A stretch of DNA of 41,629 nucleotides, taken from positions 1 to 41,629 of the forward strand of contig JAHJEG010000010.1 of assembly GCA_018825665.1 (NCBI GenBank). Direction: 5' to 3'. This document shows, in pieces, positions 32,559-41,072 of this stretch (positions are counted from its first letter, which is position 1; the number at the start of each line of letters is the position of its first letter). Source of the stretch: a bacterium. GTDB taxonomy: Bacteria > Campylobacterota > Campylobacteria > Campylobacterales > Sulfurimonadaceae. The notes under the pieces were generated by a model. It was not told the DNA's origin and ran no database searches. It worked only from the letters and a program-made list of their open reading frames with translations. Position numbers and translations under genes: made by a program.

Positions 32559-33424
32559 TGAAGTATATTTTCACATTATTATTTATGATATCCACACTTT
32601 CTTCTTTTGCCGTAGATATCCATGAGACGAGCATTGGAAACGGAAAAACGGCATTTGTGGAATTTACAAAAGAGAAAAATTTAAAGTACGAAAAAATTCT
32701 TATAGGCAAAAAAACGTATAAGGTTTTCGGGCACCCTTTGGATGATGAAAAAATGTATGCTTTAATTCCCATCAGTTATTATGAAAAGCCGCGTGAACAG
32801 AAGATGAGCCTTTTGTATGAAGAAAACGGACTTGCAAAAGAAAAAAGTTTTTCCCTTCTTATCAAAGATTCCAAGTATAAAAAAGAGAGATTGAAGGTAA
32901 GCAGTTCAAAAGTAAACTTGAGCAAAGAGGATACAAAAAGAGTTCAAAAAGAGTATCATGAAGCAATGAAGATATACAATACTTCCAATAAAGATATCTA
33001 TGTCTCATCAAAATTCATAGCCCCTCTTGAGTCAAAAATTACAAGTGAATTCGGCAAAGCCAGAGTTTACAATGACACCTTAAAAGGCTATCATAGCGGC
33101 ACCGATTTTCGTGCAAAAACAGGTGAACCGATAAAAGCTTCCAATGAGGGGATAGTTGTTTTGGCAAAAGAGAGATTCTATTCCGGCGGCTCTATCATTT
33201 TGGATCATGGGCATGGAATATATACATGTTATTTTCATATGAGTAAATTTGATGTAAAAGAGGGGCAAAAGGTAAAAAAAGCCCAGATTATAGGCTTGTC
33301 AGGAGAGAGTGGAAGAGTCACGGGTCCGCATCTGCATTTTAGTGCACGTGTGGCAGGTGTGCAGGTTGACCCTCTGCAGCTCATTTCCGTTATGAATAAA
33401 AATTTATTAAAAGGTGTACAATGA
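32558..33424 (+). CDS. M23-family zinc metallopeptidase (cell-wall endopeptidase)
   Basis: A 288-residue exported protein: signal peptide (about 1-18, ending 'SSFAVD'), a beta-rich N-terminal region with a partly charged linker, then a C-terminal lytic (LysM-less) peptidase domain. Zinc ligands H179 and D183 are in 'HSGTD', the catalytic H258 and ligand H260 in 'GPHLHFSARV'. Such enzymes cleave D-Ala-DAP peptide cross-links, and Csd-type members set helical cell shape in Helicobacter and Campylobacter; which member this is remains open. A GTG start (32558) overlaps the smpB stop by one base. It overlaps the TPR gene by 4 bases. Confidence 0.9.
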   Translation: MKYIFTLLFMISTLSSFAVDIHETSIGNGKTAFVEFTKEKNLKYEKILIGKKTYKVFGHPLDDEKMYALIPISYYEKPREQKMSLLYEENGLAKEKSFSLLIKDSKYKKERLKVSSSKVNLSKEDTKRVQKEYHEAMKIYNTSNKDIYVSSKFIAPLESKITSEFGKARVYNDTLKGYHSGTDFRAKTGEPIKASNEGIVVLAKERFYSGGSIILDHGHGIYTCYFHMSKFDVKEGQKVKKAQIIGLSGESGRVTGPHLHFSARVAGVQVDPLQLISVMNKNLLKGVQ

Positions 33425-34026
33425 CAGTATTTCAGTTGTTAATGCTAGGCGCTTCGGCTTTTTTTGCATATAAAATATATCAGCACGTTCAAACTCTTCA
33501 GGACCCTGAACCAAAAGCTGATAATCAAGACGGCGAGGGGCACAGAAGTGCAGAAGCTTTTTCTATGTTTGACCCTGAGTCTTTGATTCAAAAAGCAGAC
33601 ATAGCTTTTGAGGAAAAAGATTTTGAAAAAGCTTTGGCACTTTTAAATGAGGCTAATGCAAAACAAAACAACAACAATTCGGACACGCTTTTTAAGATAG
33701 CGTATATCCTGCAGCAGGCCGGTGATAATGATGAAGCTCTAAAATATTACAAAGAAGCTCTTGAGCTCGACAAAGACAATGAGTTCATCCACAATGCCAT
33801 GGCATCCATTTACAGAAGCAACGGAGAGTTTATCTCTGCGAAGATGCATCTAACCGCTTCTTTGGAGATAGATGATAGCAATCCTGTTACGTATTATAAT
33901 TATGGAAATCTTTTAGTCGATATGCAAAAAAATGATGAGGCCATCGAGATGTATGAAAAAGCATTATTGATCGATCCTGAATTCAGTGAAGCCAAAGAAG
34001 AAATCGAAAAACTAAAAGAGGCATAA
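33421..34026 (+). CDS. Membrane-anchored TPR protein
   Basis: A 201-residue protein with an N-terminal transmembrane helix (about 3-20), an acidic linker ('DPEPKADNQDGEGHRSAE'), then about four tetratricopeptide repeats from residue 58 ('AFEEKDFEKALALLNEANAK', 'IAYILQQAGDNDEALKYYKEALEL', 'MASIYRSNGEFISAKMHL', 'YGNLLVDMQKNDEAIEMYEKALLIDP'; each shows the W/L-G-Y-A-P pattern). TPRs bind partner proteins. Its position directly after the cell-wall peptidase, coupled by ATGA, suggests a scaffold in the same process, though the partner is unknown. Confidence 0.85.
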   Translation: MTVFQLLMLGASAFFAYKIYQHVQTLQDPEPKADNQDGEGHRSAEAFSMFDPESLIQKADIAFEEKDFEKALALLNEANAKQNNNNSDTLFKIAYILQQAGDNDEALKYYKEALELDKDNEFIHNAMASIYRSNGEFISAKMHLTASLEIDDSNPVTYYNYGNLLVDMQKNDEAIEMYEKALLIDPEFSEAKEEIEKLKEA

Positions 34027-34030
34027 ATAT

Positions 34031-34753
34031 ATGAAAATTTTAGAAATATATAAGTTTTTGGATGAACTCTCACCTTTTGAGCTTCAAGAGTCGTGGGATA
34101 ATTCCGGATTGCTCATCGGAGATTTTTCTCATGATGTAGAGACGGTGGTATTAAGTATCGATGTTGATGAGGCTCTGATTGACTCACTAGAGAACAATAC
34201 ACTTTTGATTACGCATCATCCTATTATTTTTGGAGGACTCAAGCAGCTGGAATTTAGCAAGTATCCCGCAAACTTGATTCAAAAGATGATTCGTAAGAAT
34301 ATATCAAATATTGCTATGCATACAAACTTTGACCAAACACATCTCAATGAATATGTCGCAACGGAAGTTCTCGGATACAATATAGCAAATAAGGATGGTT
34401 TTGTCGCTTATTTGGATGTAAATGAAAATTTTGATGAATTTTCAAAAAAAGTTTCAAAAGCTTTTGGACTTCCACATGCCAGATGTGTCAAATGTAGTGA
34501 TAAAGTAAAAAGAGTGGCCCTTGTAACCGGCTCAGGCTGTTCTTTGATGCGTTCTATTGAAGCAGACTGCTTTTTAACGGGCGATGTAAAATATCATGAT
34601 GCAATGGAAGCAAAAAGTATAAATTTATCATTAATCGATATAGGACACTATGAAAGTGAGCGCTTTTTTGCACAAATTTTGCAAACACATTTGAAAAATT
34701 TAGGTTTAGAAGTTATAATTTCATCATCAGAAAATCCATTTACCTATATTTAG
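34031..34753 (+). CDS. Nif3-like dinuclear metal-centre protein
   Basis: A 240-residue cytoplasmic protein of the Nif3/YbgI (DUF34) family. The two-metal site is visible as 'LLITHHPIIFGGLKQL' (His63-His64 region), 'AMHTNFDQTHLNE' and the C-terminal 'IDIGHYESERF'. The family is universal and its reaction debated (GTP cyclohydrolase I-like or phosphatase roles have been proposed). In Helicobacter the homologue (HP0959) sits next to HP0958 (FlgZ), the same order as here. A copy of the dispersed element is at 34470-34480. Confidence 0.9.
   Translation: MKILEIYKFLDELSPFELQESWDNSGLLIGDFSHDVETVVLSIDVDEALIDSLENNTLLITHHPIIFGGLKQLEFSKYPANLIQKMIRKNISNIAMHTNFDQTHLNEYVATEVLGYNIANKDGFVAYLDVNENFDEFSKKVSKAFGLPHARCVKCSDKVKRVALVTGSGCSLMRSIEADCFLTGDVKYHDAMEAKSINLSLIDIGHYESERFFAQILQTHLKNLGLEVIISSSENPFTYI
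34470..34480 (+). repeat. Dispersed element TTCCACATGCC, copy in the Nif3-like gene
   Basis: Exact 11-base copy encoding Leu-Pro-His-Ala, in a different frame from the copies reading Phe-His-Met-Pro. Confidence 0.65.
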
Positions 34754-34802
34754 TGATTTTTATAGCAGAAATGGCAAAACAAGTAATCCAAAAAGGAGTT
34801 CG

Positions 34803-35516
34803 ATGAACAAGCACCTTAAGCAACTAATAGACCTTTCGCAAGTAGATAAAGAGATAGATGCATTTGAACCGCAGATTGAAGAAGCAAACTACAAGTTTGA
34901 AGCTGCTCAGGCAAAAAAACAAAGCATTAGTTCAGATATTGAAAATCTAACGAATGAGATCAAAGAAGAAGAAGTTAAAAAAAGTAAGAACGAGCTTCAT
35001 CTTGCAGAGCTTTCAACAAAATTGGAAGAGAACTCTAAAAAAAGTTCTGAAATAAAAACAGAACGAGAGATGAAATCTTTGCAGCTTGAAGAAGAGATTG
35101 CAAAAGAGCAGGTTACTTTTGCAAATGAAGAGATTGCAAGACTTGAAAAAATTATTGAATCTAAAAAAGAGCAGGCTGAAGCTGCAAAAGCTTCACTTGT
35201 TGAATTGGAAGCAAATTTAGAGGCGGTAAAAGCAGAAGTTGACAAAAAGCTTGAAGTTATCAATGCAGCCAGACAAGAAGTGTTTATAAAAAAAGAAAAA
35301 CTTTTAGGTACGATGAACCAGAAGGGACTGACTTTTTATCAAAAAATCCGTCGCTGGGCCAAAAACTCCACTGTAGTTACAGTTGAAGATCAGGCTTGTA
35401 TGGGTTGTCATATGGTTATCAACGATAAGATTTATGCCGATGTTATCAAGGCTGAAGAGATTACAACATGTCCGCACTGTGGTCGTATTCTCCATGTGGA
35501 AGCTACTCAAGAGTAG
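34803..35516 (+). CDS. flgZ: Zinc-ribbon protein FlgZ (HP0958-type flagellar regulator)
   Basis: A 237-residue protein: an extended coiled coil (about 10-175, Glu/Lys/Ala-rich heptads) and a C-terminal C4 zinc ribbon with C199/C202 (CMGC) and C223/C226 (CPHC). It fits the HP0958 structure known from H. pylori, where the protein binds sigma-54 (RpoN) and flagellar mRNA and is needed for motility. The neighbours Nif3-like, waaA and RluA-family have the same order as HP0959-HP0956, supporting orthology. Ribosome-binding AAGGAG lies before ATG 34803. The gene symbol rests on that synteny. Confidence 0.85.
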   Translation: MNKHLKQLIDLSQVDKEIDAFEPQIEEANYKFEAAQAKKQSISSDIENLTNEIKEEEVKKSKNELHLAELSTKLEENSKKSSEIKTEREMKSLQLEEEIAKEQVTFANEEIARLEKIIESKKEQAEAAKASLVELEANLEAVKAEVDKKLEVINAARQEVFIKKEKLLGTMNQKGLTFYQKIRRWAKNSTVVTVEDQACMGCHMVINDKIYADVIKAEEITTCPHCGRILHVEATQE

Positions 35517-35519
35517 GCT

Positions 35520-36686
35520 TTGTCGCCCTTTACTTTAGTTTACTATGTTTTAAGTGTTGTGCTATATCTTATAGCACTTCCACTTCTCGTATATCTTTCT
35601 TTTAAGCAAAAATACAAACAGTCTATTCCGTCCCGTTTTTTCCTTTTTAATAATCCAAGATTTGAAAAAGAGAATGCCCTATGGTTTCATGTGTGTTCAC
35701 TTGGTGAAGCAAGAGCTTTAAAACCGATTCTTGATCTAATGAAAGGCAGTGATATCGCTATCACGACAATTACCCAAACAGGGCACAATGAAGCAAAGAA
35801 GTATGCTGCGGATGTAAGATATCTGCCTTATGAGATGTTCCTTCCGTTTTGGATAAAAAAACAAAAAGTTTTGATTGTACTCGAAGCGGAATTCTGGTAC
35901 ATGCTTTTTTTGGTTGCACGTCTAAGAGGAACAAAAATCATTCTTTTAAATGCACGTATATCAGAAAAAAGTGCTAAAAAGTATCTTCAGTTTGCCTGGT
36001 TTTATAAAAAGATGTTAGAACAGGTACAAATCATATATGCACAAAGCGAAGCCGATAAAAATCGTTTTTTAGCTCTGGGTGCAAAAAATATAGAGGTAGT
36101 GGGAAATATAAAGCTAGCGGGCGAGATAGTAAAAACAAAAGAGTATGAAAAGCCAAAGAAAGAGACAATTGTAGCGGGAAGTACGCACGATGGAGAAGAA
36201 GAAAGTATCCTGAAGGCTTTTGCAGAGTATAAGAAAAAAAATGATGCGCAGCTGATTGTGGTCCCGAGACATCCCGAGAGATTTGAGAGTGTATACGAAC
36301 TTATGAAGAATTATGCTCAGAAGTATTCTCTGACACTCTCAAGATTTTCTCAAAATGCAGCAATAGAGTCAGATATGATTTTAATCGATGCAATGGGTGA
36401 ACTCAACAACATCTACGCAATCAGTGATATTGCAATATTAGGCGGGGCATTCAGAGATGATGTCGGCGGGCATAATCCTCTTGAACCTGCGAATTTTGGA
36501 TGCAAGATAATTACGGGTAAACACTTTTTTCACCAAAAAGAGCTATTCAAATATGTGCATCATGTCCAGTATGTGGATGCAGAGGAGATACATAAAGCGC
36601 TTATGGCATGTGCAAAGTTACCGAATTCGATAGTTGAAGAGAAGATAAATCTTCAGCCAATTATAAATAAAATATTAGGAGCCTGA
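35520..36686 (+). CDS. waaA: 3-deoxy-D-manno-octulosonic acid (Kdo) transferase
   Basis: Transfers Kdo from CMP-Kdo to lipid A precursor, an essential step of lipopolysaccharide core synthesis. The 388-residue protein has an N-terminal membrane anchor (about 5-25), then the glycosyltransferase-30 pattern: 'WFHVCSLGEARALKPIL', 'ITTITQTGHNEAKKYA', 'EAEFWYMLF', 'INARISEKSAKKY'-type segment, and in the C-terminal half 'VAGSTHDGEEESIL', 'VPRHPERFESV' and 'GGAFRDDVGGHNPLEPA'. TTG 35520 is the only start near the FlgZ stop; a further ATG would remove the membrane anchor. It is shorter than the E. coli enzyme (about 425). Confidence 0.93.
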   Translation: MSPFTLVYYVLSVVLYLIALPLLVYLSFKQKYKQSIPSRFFLFNNPRFEKENALWFHVCSLGEARALKPILDLMKGSDIAITTITQTGHNEAKKYAADVRYLPYEMFLPFWIKKQKVLIVLEAEFWYMLFLVARLRGTKIILLNARISEKSAKKYLQFAWFYKKMLEQVQIIYAQSEADKNRFLALGAKNIEVVGNIKLAGEIVKTKEYEKPKKETIVAGSTHDGEEESILKAFAEYKKKNDAQLIVVPRHPERFESVYELMKNYAQKYSLTLSRFSQNAAIESDMILIDAMGELNNIYAISDIAILGGAFRDDVGGHNPLEPANFGCKIITGKHFFHQKELFKYVHHVQYVDAEEIHKALMACAKLPNSIVEEKINLQPIINKILGA

Positions 36687-36691
36687 ACAAA

Positions 36692-37426
36692 ATGGCAACA
36701 GAAAAAGCGTATAAAATACTCTCAGAACAAGAGGGGATCTCCAATTCTCAAGCGAAGTCTATGATAGACAGAGGTTTGGTTTATGTGGGAAATAAAAAAG
36801 TTATGATAGCCCGAGGCGAACTTGATGCTAAGACAATATTCAGAATAGAAAAGGTCGAAAAGATAAAACCTATCTTTGAAAATGATGACCTGATAGTTGT
36901 GGATAAACCCGCATTCGTCAATTCTGATGAAATCGAAAGACAGTTTAAAGATGCGCAGCTTCTGCATAGACTAGACCGTGAAACAAGCGGAGTTTTAATG
37001 CTGGTAAAAAACGAAGAGTTTCGTCAAAAAGCTATTCAGGAATTTAAAAAAGACAATGTATACAAAGAGTATATTGCATGGGTTGAGGGAATTTTATCCG
37101 AGCCGGTCGATATAGACAAGCCGATACTGACTCAAAAGAAAAATAACCGGGCTTATTCCAATGTATCCGGAAAAGGAAAGCCGGCAAGAACAGAAGTGTT
37201 TCCTGATATAGTGAGTGCAAAAAAGACGAAAGTAAAATGTATCATCCATCACGGCAGAACACATCAGATAAGAACGCATCTTCGTTATATTGACCATCCT
37301 ATTGTGGGTGATGAACAATATGGAGGCAGACGAGCAAAGAGAGTTATGCTGCATGCATACAAGGTTAGACTTCTTGGTATGGAGTTTGTAGCACCTGAGC
37401 CTAAGACATTTGTCAATTTCGAATAA
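36692..37426 (+). CDS. RluA-family RNA pseudouridine synthase
   Basis: A 244-residue protein with an N-terminal S4 RNA-binding domain (about 5-52, 'EGISNSQAKSMIDRGLVYVG') and an RluA catalytic domain. The catalytic motif is HRLDRETSG with Asp95 (92-100), and 'GRTHQIRTHLRYIDHPIVGD' is the second family signature. It resembles the rRNA enzymes of the RluC/D branch, but which uridines it modifies cannot be told. The ATG lies 5 bases after the waaA stop; it closes the flgZ-waaA-RluA run, as in Helicobacter (HP0956). Confidence 0.9.
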   Translation: MATEKAYKILSEQEGISNSQAKSMIDRGLVYVGNKKVMIARGELDAKTIFRIEKVEKIKPIFENDDLIVVDKPAFVNSDEIERQFKDAQLLHRLDRETSGVLMLVKNEEFRQKAIQEFKKDNVYKEYIAWVEGILSEPVDIDKPILTQKKNNRAYSNVSGKGKPARTEVFPDIVSAKKTKVKCIIHHGRTHQIRTHLRYIDHPIVGDEQYGGRRAKRVMLHAYKVRLLGMEFVAPEPKTFVNFE

Positions 37427-37504
37427 TAAAAGAAAACTTAAAGCAAGTTTTAGATAAAATTCGCAACTTTTTACACCTATAAATATATTTAAAAGGGGAG
37501 CTTT

Positions 37505-38851
37505 ATGTTTGATACTTTAACTGATTCGTTTACAACAGCGATTAAAAAAATTCGTTTCCATGATGATGAAAAAGCTCTTATAAAAGCTCTGGGTGAGTTA
37601 AAAAAATCTCTTTTAAAAGCGGATGTAAACCATAAAGTCGTTAAAGAGCTGATAGATAAAGTTCAGATTGAAACTAAGCTTAAAGGAATTGGCAAAGACC
37701 AGTTTTTGGAGGCTCTTAGAAAAAATCTTTATGAACTGCTAGAAGTCGGCGGAAAAAAAGGTTTTATTTTTGCTCCAAACCCTCCGACCGTTATTTTGAT
37801 GACAGGACTTCAGGGTTCGGGAAAAACAACTACAACAGGGAAACTTGCAAACTATCTAAAAAACAAGCACAAAAAAGTCCTGGTAGTAGCGGCAGACCTG
37901 CAACGTTTGGCGGCGGTAGAGCAGCTTCGTCAGATAACGACACAAATTGATGTAGAGCTCTACGAAGACGAAAGTACAAAAAATCCTGTCGAAGTGGTCA
38001 CTTCTGCTCTTAAAAAAGCTAAAAATTCTTTATATGATGTTGTTTTGATAGATACGGCCGGACGTTTGGCTATTGATGATGAACTTATGCAAGAGTTGGA
38101 AAATGTAAAAAAAGCAGCGAATCCAAGCGAAATTTTTTATGTAGCTGATTCACTTACAGGGCAGGATGCTGTTAAAACTGCAGAAAGCTTTAAAGAAAAG
38201 ATAGGGATAGACGGGGTAATTCTTAGTAAATATGACGGTGACTCCAAAGGCGGTGTGGCTTTGGGATTATCAAGCCAGGTGCAGGTGCCTCTTCGCTTTA
38301 TCGGTAGCGGTGAAAAAATGGAAGACTTAGAAGTCTTCTTGCCTGAGCGTGTTGTAAACCGTCTTATGGGCTTTGGAGATATTGAAGGTCTTGCTGAAAA
38401 GACAGCTTCTGCCATAGATGAAAAAACTGCTAAAAAACTTACTAAAAAGATTCAAAAAGGTCAATTCAACTATAATGACTTTTTAGAGCAGATGGAAAGT
38501 ATGAAAAAGATGGGAAGTATGAAATCTCTCATCGGAATGATTCCGGGAATGGGCAATATGTCAAAAGCGATAAAAGACTTTGACTTTGAAAACTCAAGTG
38601 AACTTAAGAATATTAAGGCTATGGTGTCATCCATGACCTTAAAAGAAAGAGAAAATCCGGATCTTTTAAACAATTCACGCAAACAAAGAATTGCAGCGGG
38701 TTGTGGACTTACTCAGGCTGAAATCAATAGAATGATCAAGCAGTTTAAAAATGCAGGAAAAATGGCTAAAAAGTTCTCCGGCAAAAACGGAATGAAAGAT
38801 CTTCAGGCTATGATGGGTCAAATGGGTGGAGCGGGCGCAATACCAAGATGA
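37505..38851 (+). CDS. ffh: Signal recognition particle protein Ffh
   Basis: GTPase that binds signal sequences of nascent inner-membrane proteins and, with 4.5S RNA and FtsY, delivers them to the translocon. The 448-residue protein has N domain (1-90), G domain with P-loop 'GLQGSGKTT' (101-109), 'DTAGR' and 'SKYDGDSKGG', and a methionine-rich M domain (about 325-440: 'MESMKKMGSMKSLIGMIPGMG', 'MGQMGGAG'). A 78-base gap upstream includes the probable promoter. The hairpin built of the dispersed element starts 7 bases after the stop. Confidence 0.97.
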   Translation: MFDTLTDSFTTAIKKIRFHDDEKALIKALGELKKSLLKADVNHKVVKELIDKVQIETKLKGIGKDQFLEALRKNLYELLEVGGKKGFIFAPNPPTVILMTGLQGSGKTTTTGKLANYLKNKHKKVLVVAADLQRLAAVEQLRQITTQIDVELYEDESTKNPVEVVTSALKKAKNSLYDVVLIDTAGRLAIDDELMQELENVKKAANPSEIFYVADSLTGQDAVKTAESFKEKIGIDGVILSKYDGDSKGGVALGLSSQVQVPLRFIGSGEKMEDLEVFLPERVVNRLMGFGDIEGLAEKTASAIDEKTAKKLTKKIQKGQFNYNDFLEQMESMKKMGSMKSLIGMIPGMGNMSKAIKDFDFENSSELKNIKAMVSSMTLKERENPDLLNNSRKQRIAAGCGLTQAEINRMIKQFKNAGKMAKKFSGKNGMKDLQAMMGQMGGAGAIPR

Positions 38852-38857
38852 TTCTTC

Positions 38858-38901
38858 GGCATGTGGAAATCGCCGTGATTTTATAGCGATTTCCACATGC
38901 C
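38858..38901 (+). terminator. Long hairpin of an inverted dispersed-element pair after ffh
   Basis: Perfect 16-base arms GGCATGTGGAAATCGC (38858-38873) and GCGATTTCCACATGCC (38886-38901) around 12 bases. It is the longest perfect stem in the window and begins 7 bases after ffh. No T-tract follows, so it may be an imperfect terminator or mRNA 3' end protector. Confidence 0.7.
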
Positions 38902-38925
38902 AAGAAGTGCAGACGCGAATCTAAA

Positions 38926-39021
38926 TACATATACTTTTAGAAGTCTATATATTTGCATTCACATGCAAAATTTAACATATACAGTAAGTTGAAATATGAC
39001 TTACGCAGAGAAGGACAAAAC
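38926..39021 (+). promoter_or_regulatory. Leader region of the rpsP operon with two hairpins
   Basis: TATACT around 38928-38933 is a possible -10. Downstream TTTGCAT (38952-38958) pairs with ATGCAAA (38963-38969), and GTAAGT (38984-38989) with ACTTAC (38999-39004). Such a leader could be a site for autoregulation of the ribosomal-protein operon (inference). The ribosome-binding GAAGGA is at 39010-39015. Confidence 0.45.
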
Positions 39022-39252
39022 ATGGCAACAGTAATTCGCCTAACTAGAATGGGAAGAAAAAAACAACCTTTTTACCGTATCGCGGTAACAGATTCACGTA
39101 AACGTAGAGATGGTGGCTGGATAGAGCTTATTGGTTACCATAATCCTATGGTAGCTGAAAAAACTACAGTAGTAGATAATGAAAGACTAGATTACTGGTT
39201 AAGCGTTGGTGCTAAGATGAGTGACCGCGTTAAAAAGATAACTGGCCGCTAG
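39022..39252 (+). CDS. rpsP: 30S ribosomal protein S16
   Basis: A 76-residue component of the small subunit with the S16 opening '[26 protein letters not shown]' and '[12 protein letters not shown]' following. The ATG at 39022, nine bases or fewer after GAAGGA, gives the family start. The 23-residue upstream extension in frame is not in S16. First gene of the conserved rpsP-khpA-rimM-trmD-rplS operon; the next gene starts one base after its stop. Confidence 0.96.
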   Translation: MATVIRLTRMGRKKQPFYRIAVTDSRKRRDGGWIELIGYHNPMVAEKTTVVDNERLDYWLSVGAKMSDRVKKITGR

Positions 39253-39253
39253 T

Positions 39254-39490
39254 ATGATATCTGACTTTGTCGCACAATTTGCAAGACTGATAGCTTCCTA
39301 CCCAGAAGATATAAAGGTCGAGATTAAAGAGGGCGACGAAATGACTGAGATAGTTCTTTATGCAAATCAGGCCGACGTCGGCAAGTTGATTGGCAAAGAG
39401 GGCAAGATGATTGGAGCTATTAAAACACTTATATCCGGCTGTAAAGCTAAAGATGGTGTGAGTTATAGAATCAATGTTGAACCAGTCTAG
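39254..39490 (+). CDS. khpA: KH-domain RNA-binding protein KhpA
   Basis: A 78-residue single-KH protein, with the KH loop 'GKLIGKEGKMIGAIK' (GxxG) and 'YRINVEPV' at the end. KhpA, with KhpB/Jag in other bacteria, binds many RNAs and helps control cell division; in this phylum the role is unstudied. Its place between rpsP and rimM is the usual one. It overlaps rimM by 17 bases. Confidence 0.93.
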   Translation: MISDFVAQFARLIASYPEDIKVEIKEGDEMTEIVLYANQADVGKLIGKEGKMIGAIKTLISGCKAKDGVSYRINVEPV

Positions 39491-40019
39491 AGATAATCAA
39501 CTACTTCATATCGCTACAATCGGCAAAGTGGTCGGTTTAAAAGGCGATATGAAATTTCACATTAAAAGTGATTTCCCTGAACAGTTTGTAAAGGGTGCTA
39601 CATTCTTCATAAACAAAAAAGACACTATTACTCTTGGTGATGTCAATCACGAACGGGGACTTATAAAAATTTCTGGACATACAGATCCGGAAAGTCTGAA
39701 AAAATTCATAAATGCCAAACTGTACACAACGTACGAAGCGACTAAAGAAAATTGCCATTTAGAAGAGGGTGAGTATTTTTGGTTTGATATACTGGGTTGT
39801 GAAATTTATGAAAATGGAAAAATACTCGGTAAGGTTCAAGAGGTCGAAAGAATATCGATACATGATTATCTGAGTATTGTAACAAGTGATGATTTAGTCT
39901 CTGATGGTTTTGCAAAAACATTTTTAATACCTTATCATAAGCCGTTTATAATCAATACAGATATTGATAATAAAATTATTAAAGTGCAAGGTGCTTTAGA
40001 TATTTTAGAAGCTTCATAA
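39474..40019 (+). CDS. rimM: 16S rRNA processing/maturation protein RimM
   Basis: Assists maturation of the 30S head by binding S19. The 181-residue protein has the RimM start 'HIATIGKVVGLKGDMKFHIKSDFP', then the PRC-barrel half with 'EYFWFDILGCEIYENGKILGKVQEV' (the 'FWFDILGCEI' part is the family signature) and the C-terminal 'FLIPYHKPFI'. The ATG at 39474 lies inside khpA; TTG at 39477 is also possible. The stop shares one base with the trmD start. Confidence 0.94.
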   Translation: MLNQSRDNQLLHIATIGKVVGLKGDMKFHIKSDFPEQFVKGATFFINKKDTITLGDVNHERGLIKISGHTDPESLKKFINAKLYTTYEATKENCHLEEGEYFWFDILGCEIYENGKILGKVQEVERISIHDYLSIVTSDDLVSDGFAKTFLIPYHKPFIINTDIDNKIIKVQGALDILEAS

Positions 40020-40723
40020 TGACGTATACTTTTGTCACCTTGTTCAAAAACCTAGTAGAAGGGTATTTCCAGGATTCAATTCTTAAAAGAGCTATAGATG
40101 GAGCTCTTTTAGATATTCAGTATTTAAATCCGAGAGATTTCAGTGAATCAAAACACAGCAAGGTAGATGATACTGCAGTTGGCGGTGGAGCAGGTATGGT
40201 AATGAATCCACAACCTCTTTACGATGCATTGAGTGAACTAAAAAAAAATGATGAAGACGTACATATAGTTTTTGTAACTCCGGTCGCAAAAGCTTTTAAT
40301 CAAAATGATGCAAAAAGATTGGCAAAGAAATCTCATATAGCTTTTGTGAGTGGAAGATATGAAGGGATAGACGAAAGAGTCATTGAAACTTTTGCCGATG
40401 AAGTGTTTAGTATTGGTGATTATATATTAACGGGAGGAGAACTGGCTTCTTTGGTTATATGTGATGCAGTTTCAAGAAATATTGGCGGAGTTCTCGGTAA
40501 TAGTGAGTCTCTAAGCATAGAAAGTTTTGAAACGCCACTTTTAGAAGCACCATCTTTTTCTAAACCACAAATATATAAAAAAAGTAGTGTTCCATCAGAA
40601 TACTTAAAGGGTAATCATAGTAAAATTCGCTCACTTAAATTAGCCTTGTCTGAAAATAAGACTAAATATTTCAGACCAGAGCAGCTTTTAAAGCATAGAA
40701 CAAGGATATCTTATGAGAAATAA
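40019..40723 (+). CDS. trmD: tRNA (guanine-37-N1)-methyltransferase
   Basis: Methylates G37 next to the anticodon using SAM, preventing +1 frameshifts; essential in most bacteria. The 234-residue protein has '[19 protein letters not shown]', '[22 protein letters not shown]', the trefoil-knot SAM site '[12 protein letters not shown]' and '[24 protein letters not shown]', '[11 protein letters not shown]' and the C-terminal 'YLKGNHSKI' (usually SGNHAEI). It overlaps rplS by 11 bases. Confidence 0.97.
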   Translation: MTYTFVTLFKNLVEGYFQDSILKRAIDGALLDIQYLNPRDFSESKHSKVDDTAVGGGAGMVMNPQPLYDALSELKKNDEDVHIVFVTPVAKAFNQNDAKRLAKKSHIAFVSGRYEGIDERVIETFADEVFSIGDYILTGGELASLVICDAVSRNIGGVLGNSESLSIESFETPLLEAPSFSKPQIYKKSSVPSEYLKGNHSKIRSLKLALSENKTKYFRPEQLLKHRTRISYEK

Positions 40724-41072
40724 GTACATCGAAAATTTCGAAAAAGCACAAATGAACGAGAAAACTTTTCCAGAATTTCGTGCTGGTGACACTGTTCGTT
40801 TGGCAGTAACAATTAAAGAAGGTGACAAAACTCGTGTTCAAAATTACGAGGGTGTTTGTATTGCAAAAAGAGGTCAAGGTACTGGTCAAACAATTACTGT
40901 ACGTAAAATTGGTGCAAATAGTATTGGTATTGAAAGAATCTTCCCAATTTACAGTGACTCAATTAACGAGATAACAGTTATTCGTCGCGGTCGTGTTCGT
41001 CGTGCAAAACTATTTTATCTTCGTGATCTTGCTGGTAAAAAAGCACGTATTAAAGAACTTAGAAGAAAATAA
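40713..41072 (+). CDS. rplS: 50S ribosomal protein L19
   Basis: A 119-residue large-subunit protein at the 30S interface. The L19 pattern is complete: '[33 protein letters not shown]' (with '[12 protein letters not shown]' as core), '[11 protein letters not shown]' and the basic tail '[25 protein letters not shown]'. AAGGA lies ten bases before its ATG inside trmD. Last gene of the operon; a gene-poor stretch follows. Confidence 0.97.
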   Translation: MRNKYIENFEKAQMNEKTFPEFRAGDTVRLAVTIKEGDKTRVQNYEGVCIAKRGQGTGQTITVRKIGANSIGIERIFPIYSDSINEITVIRRGRVRRAKLFYLRDLAGKKARIKELRRK

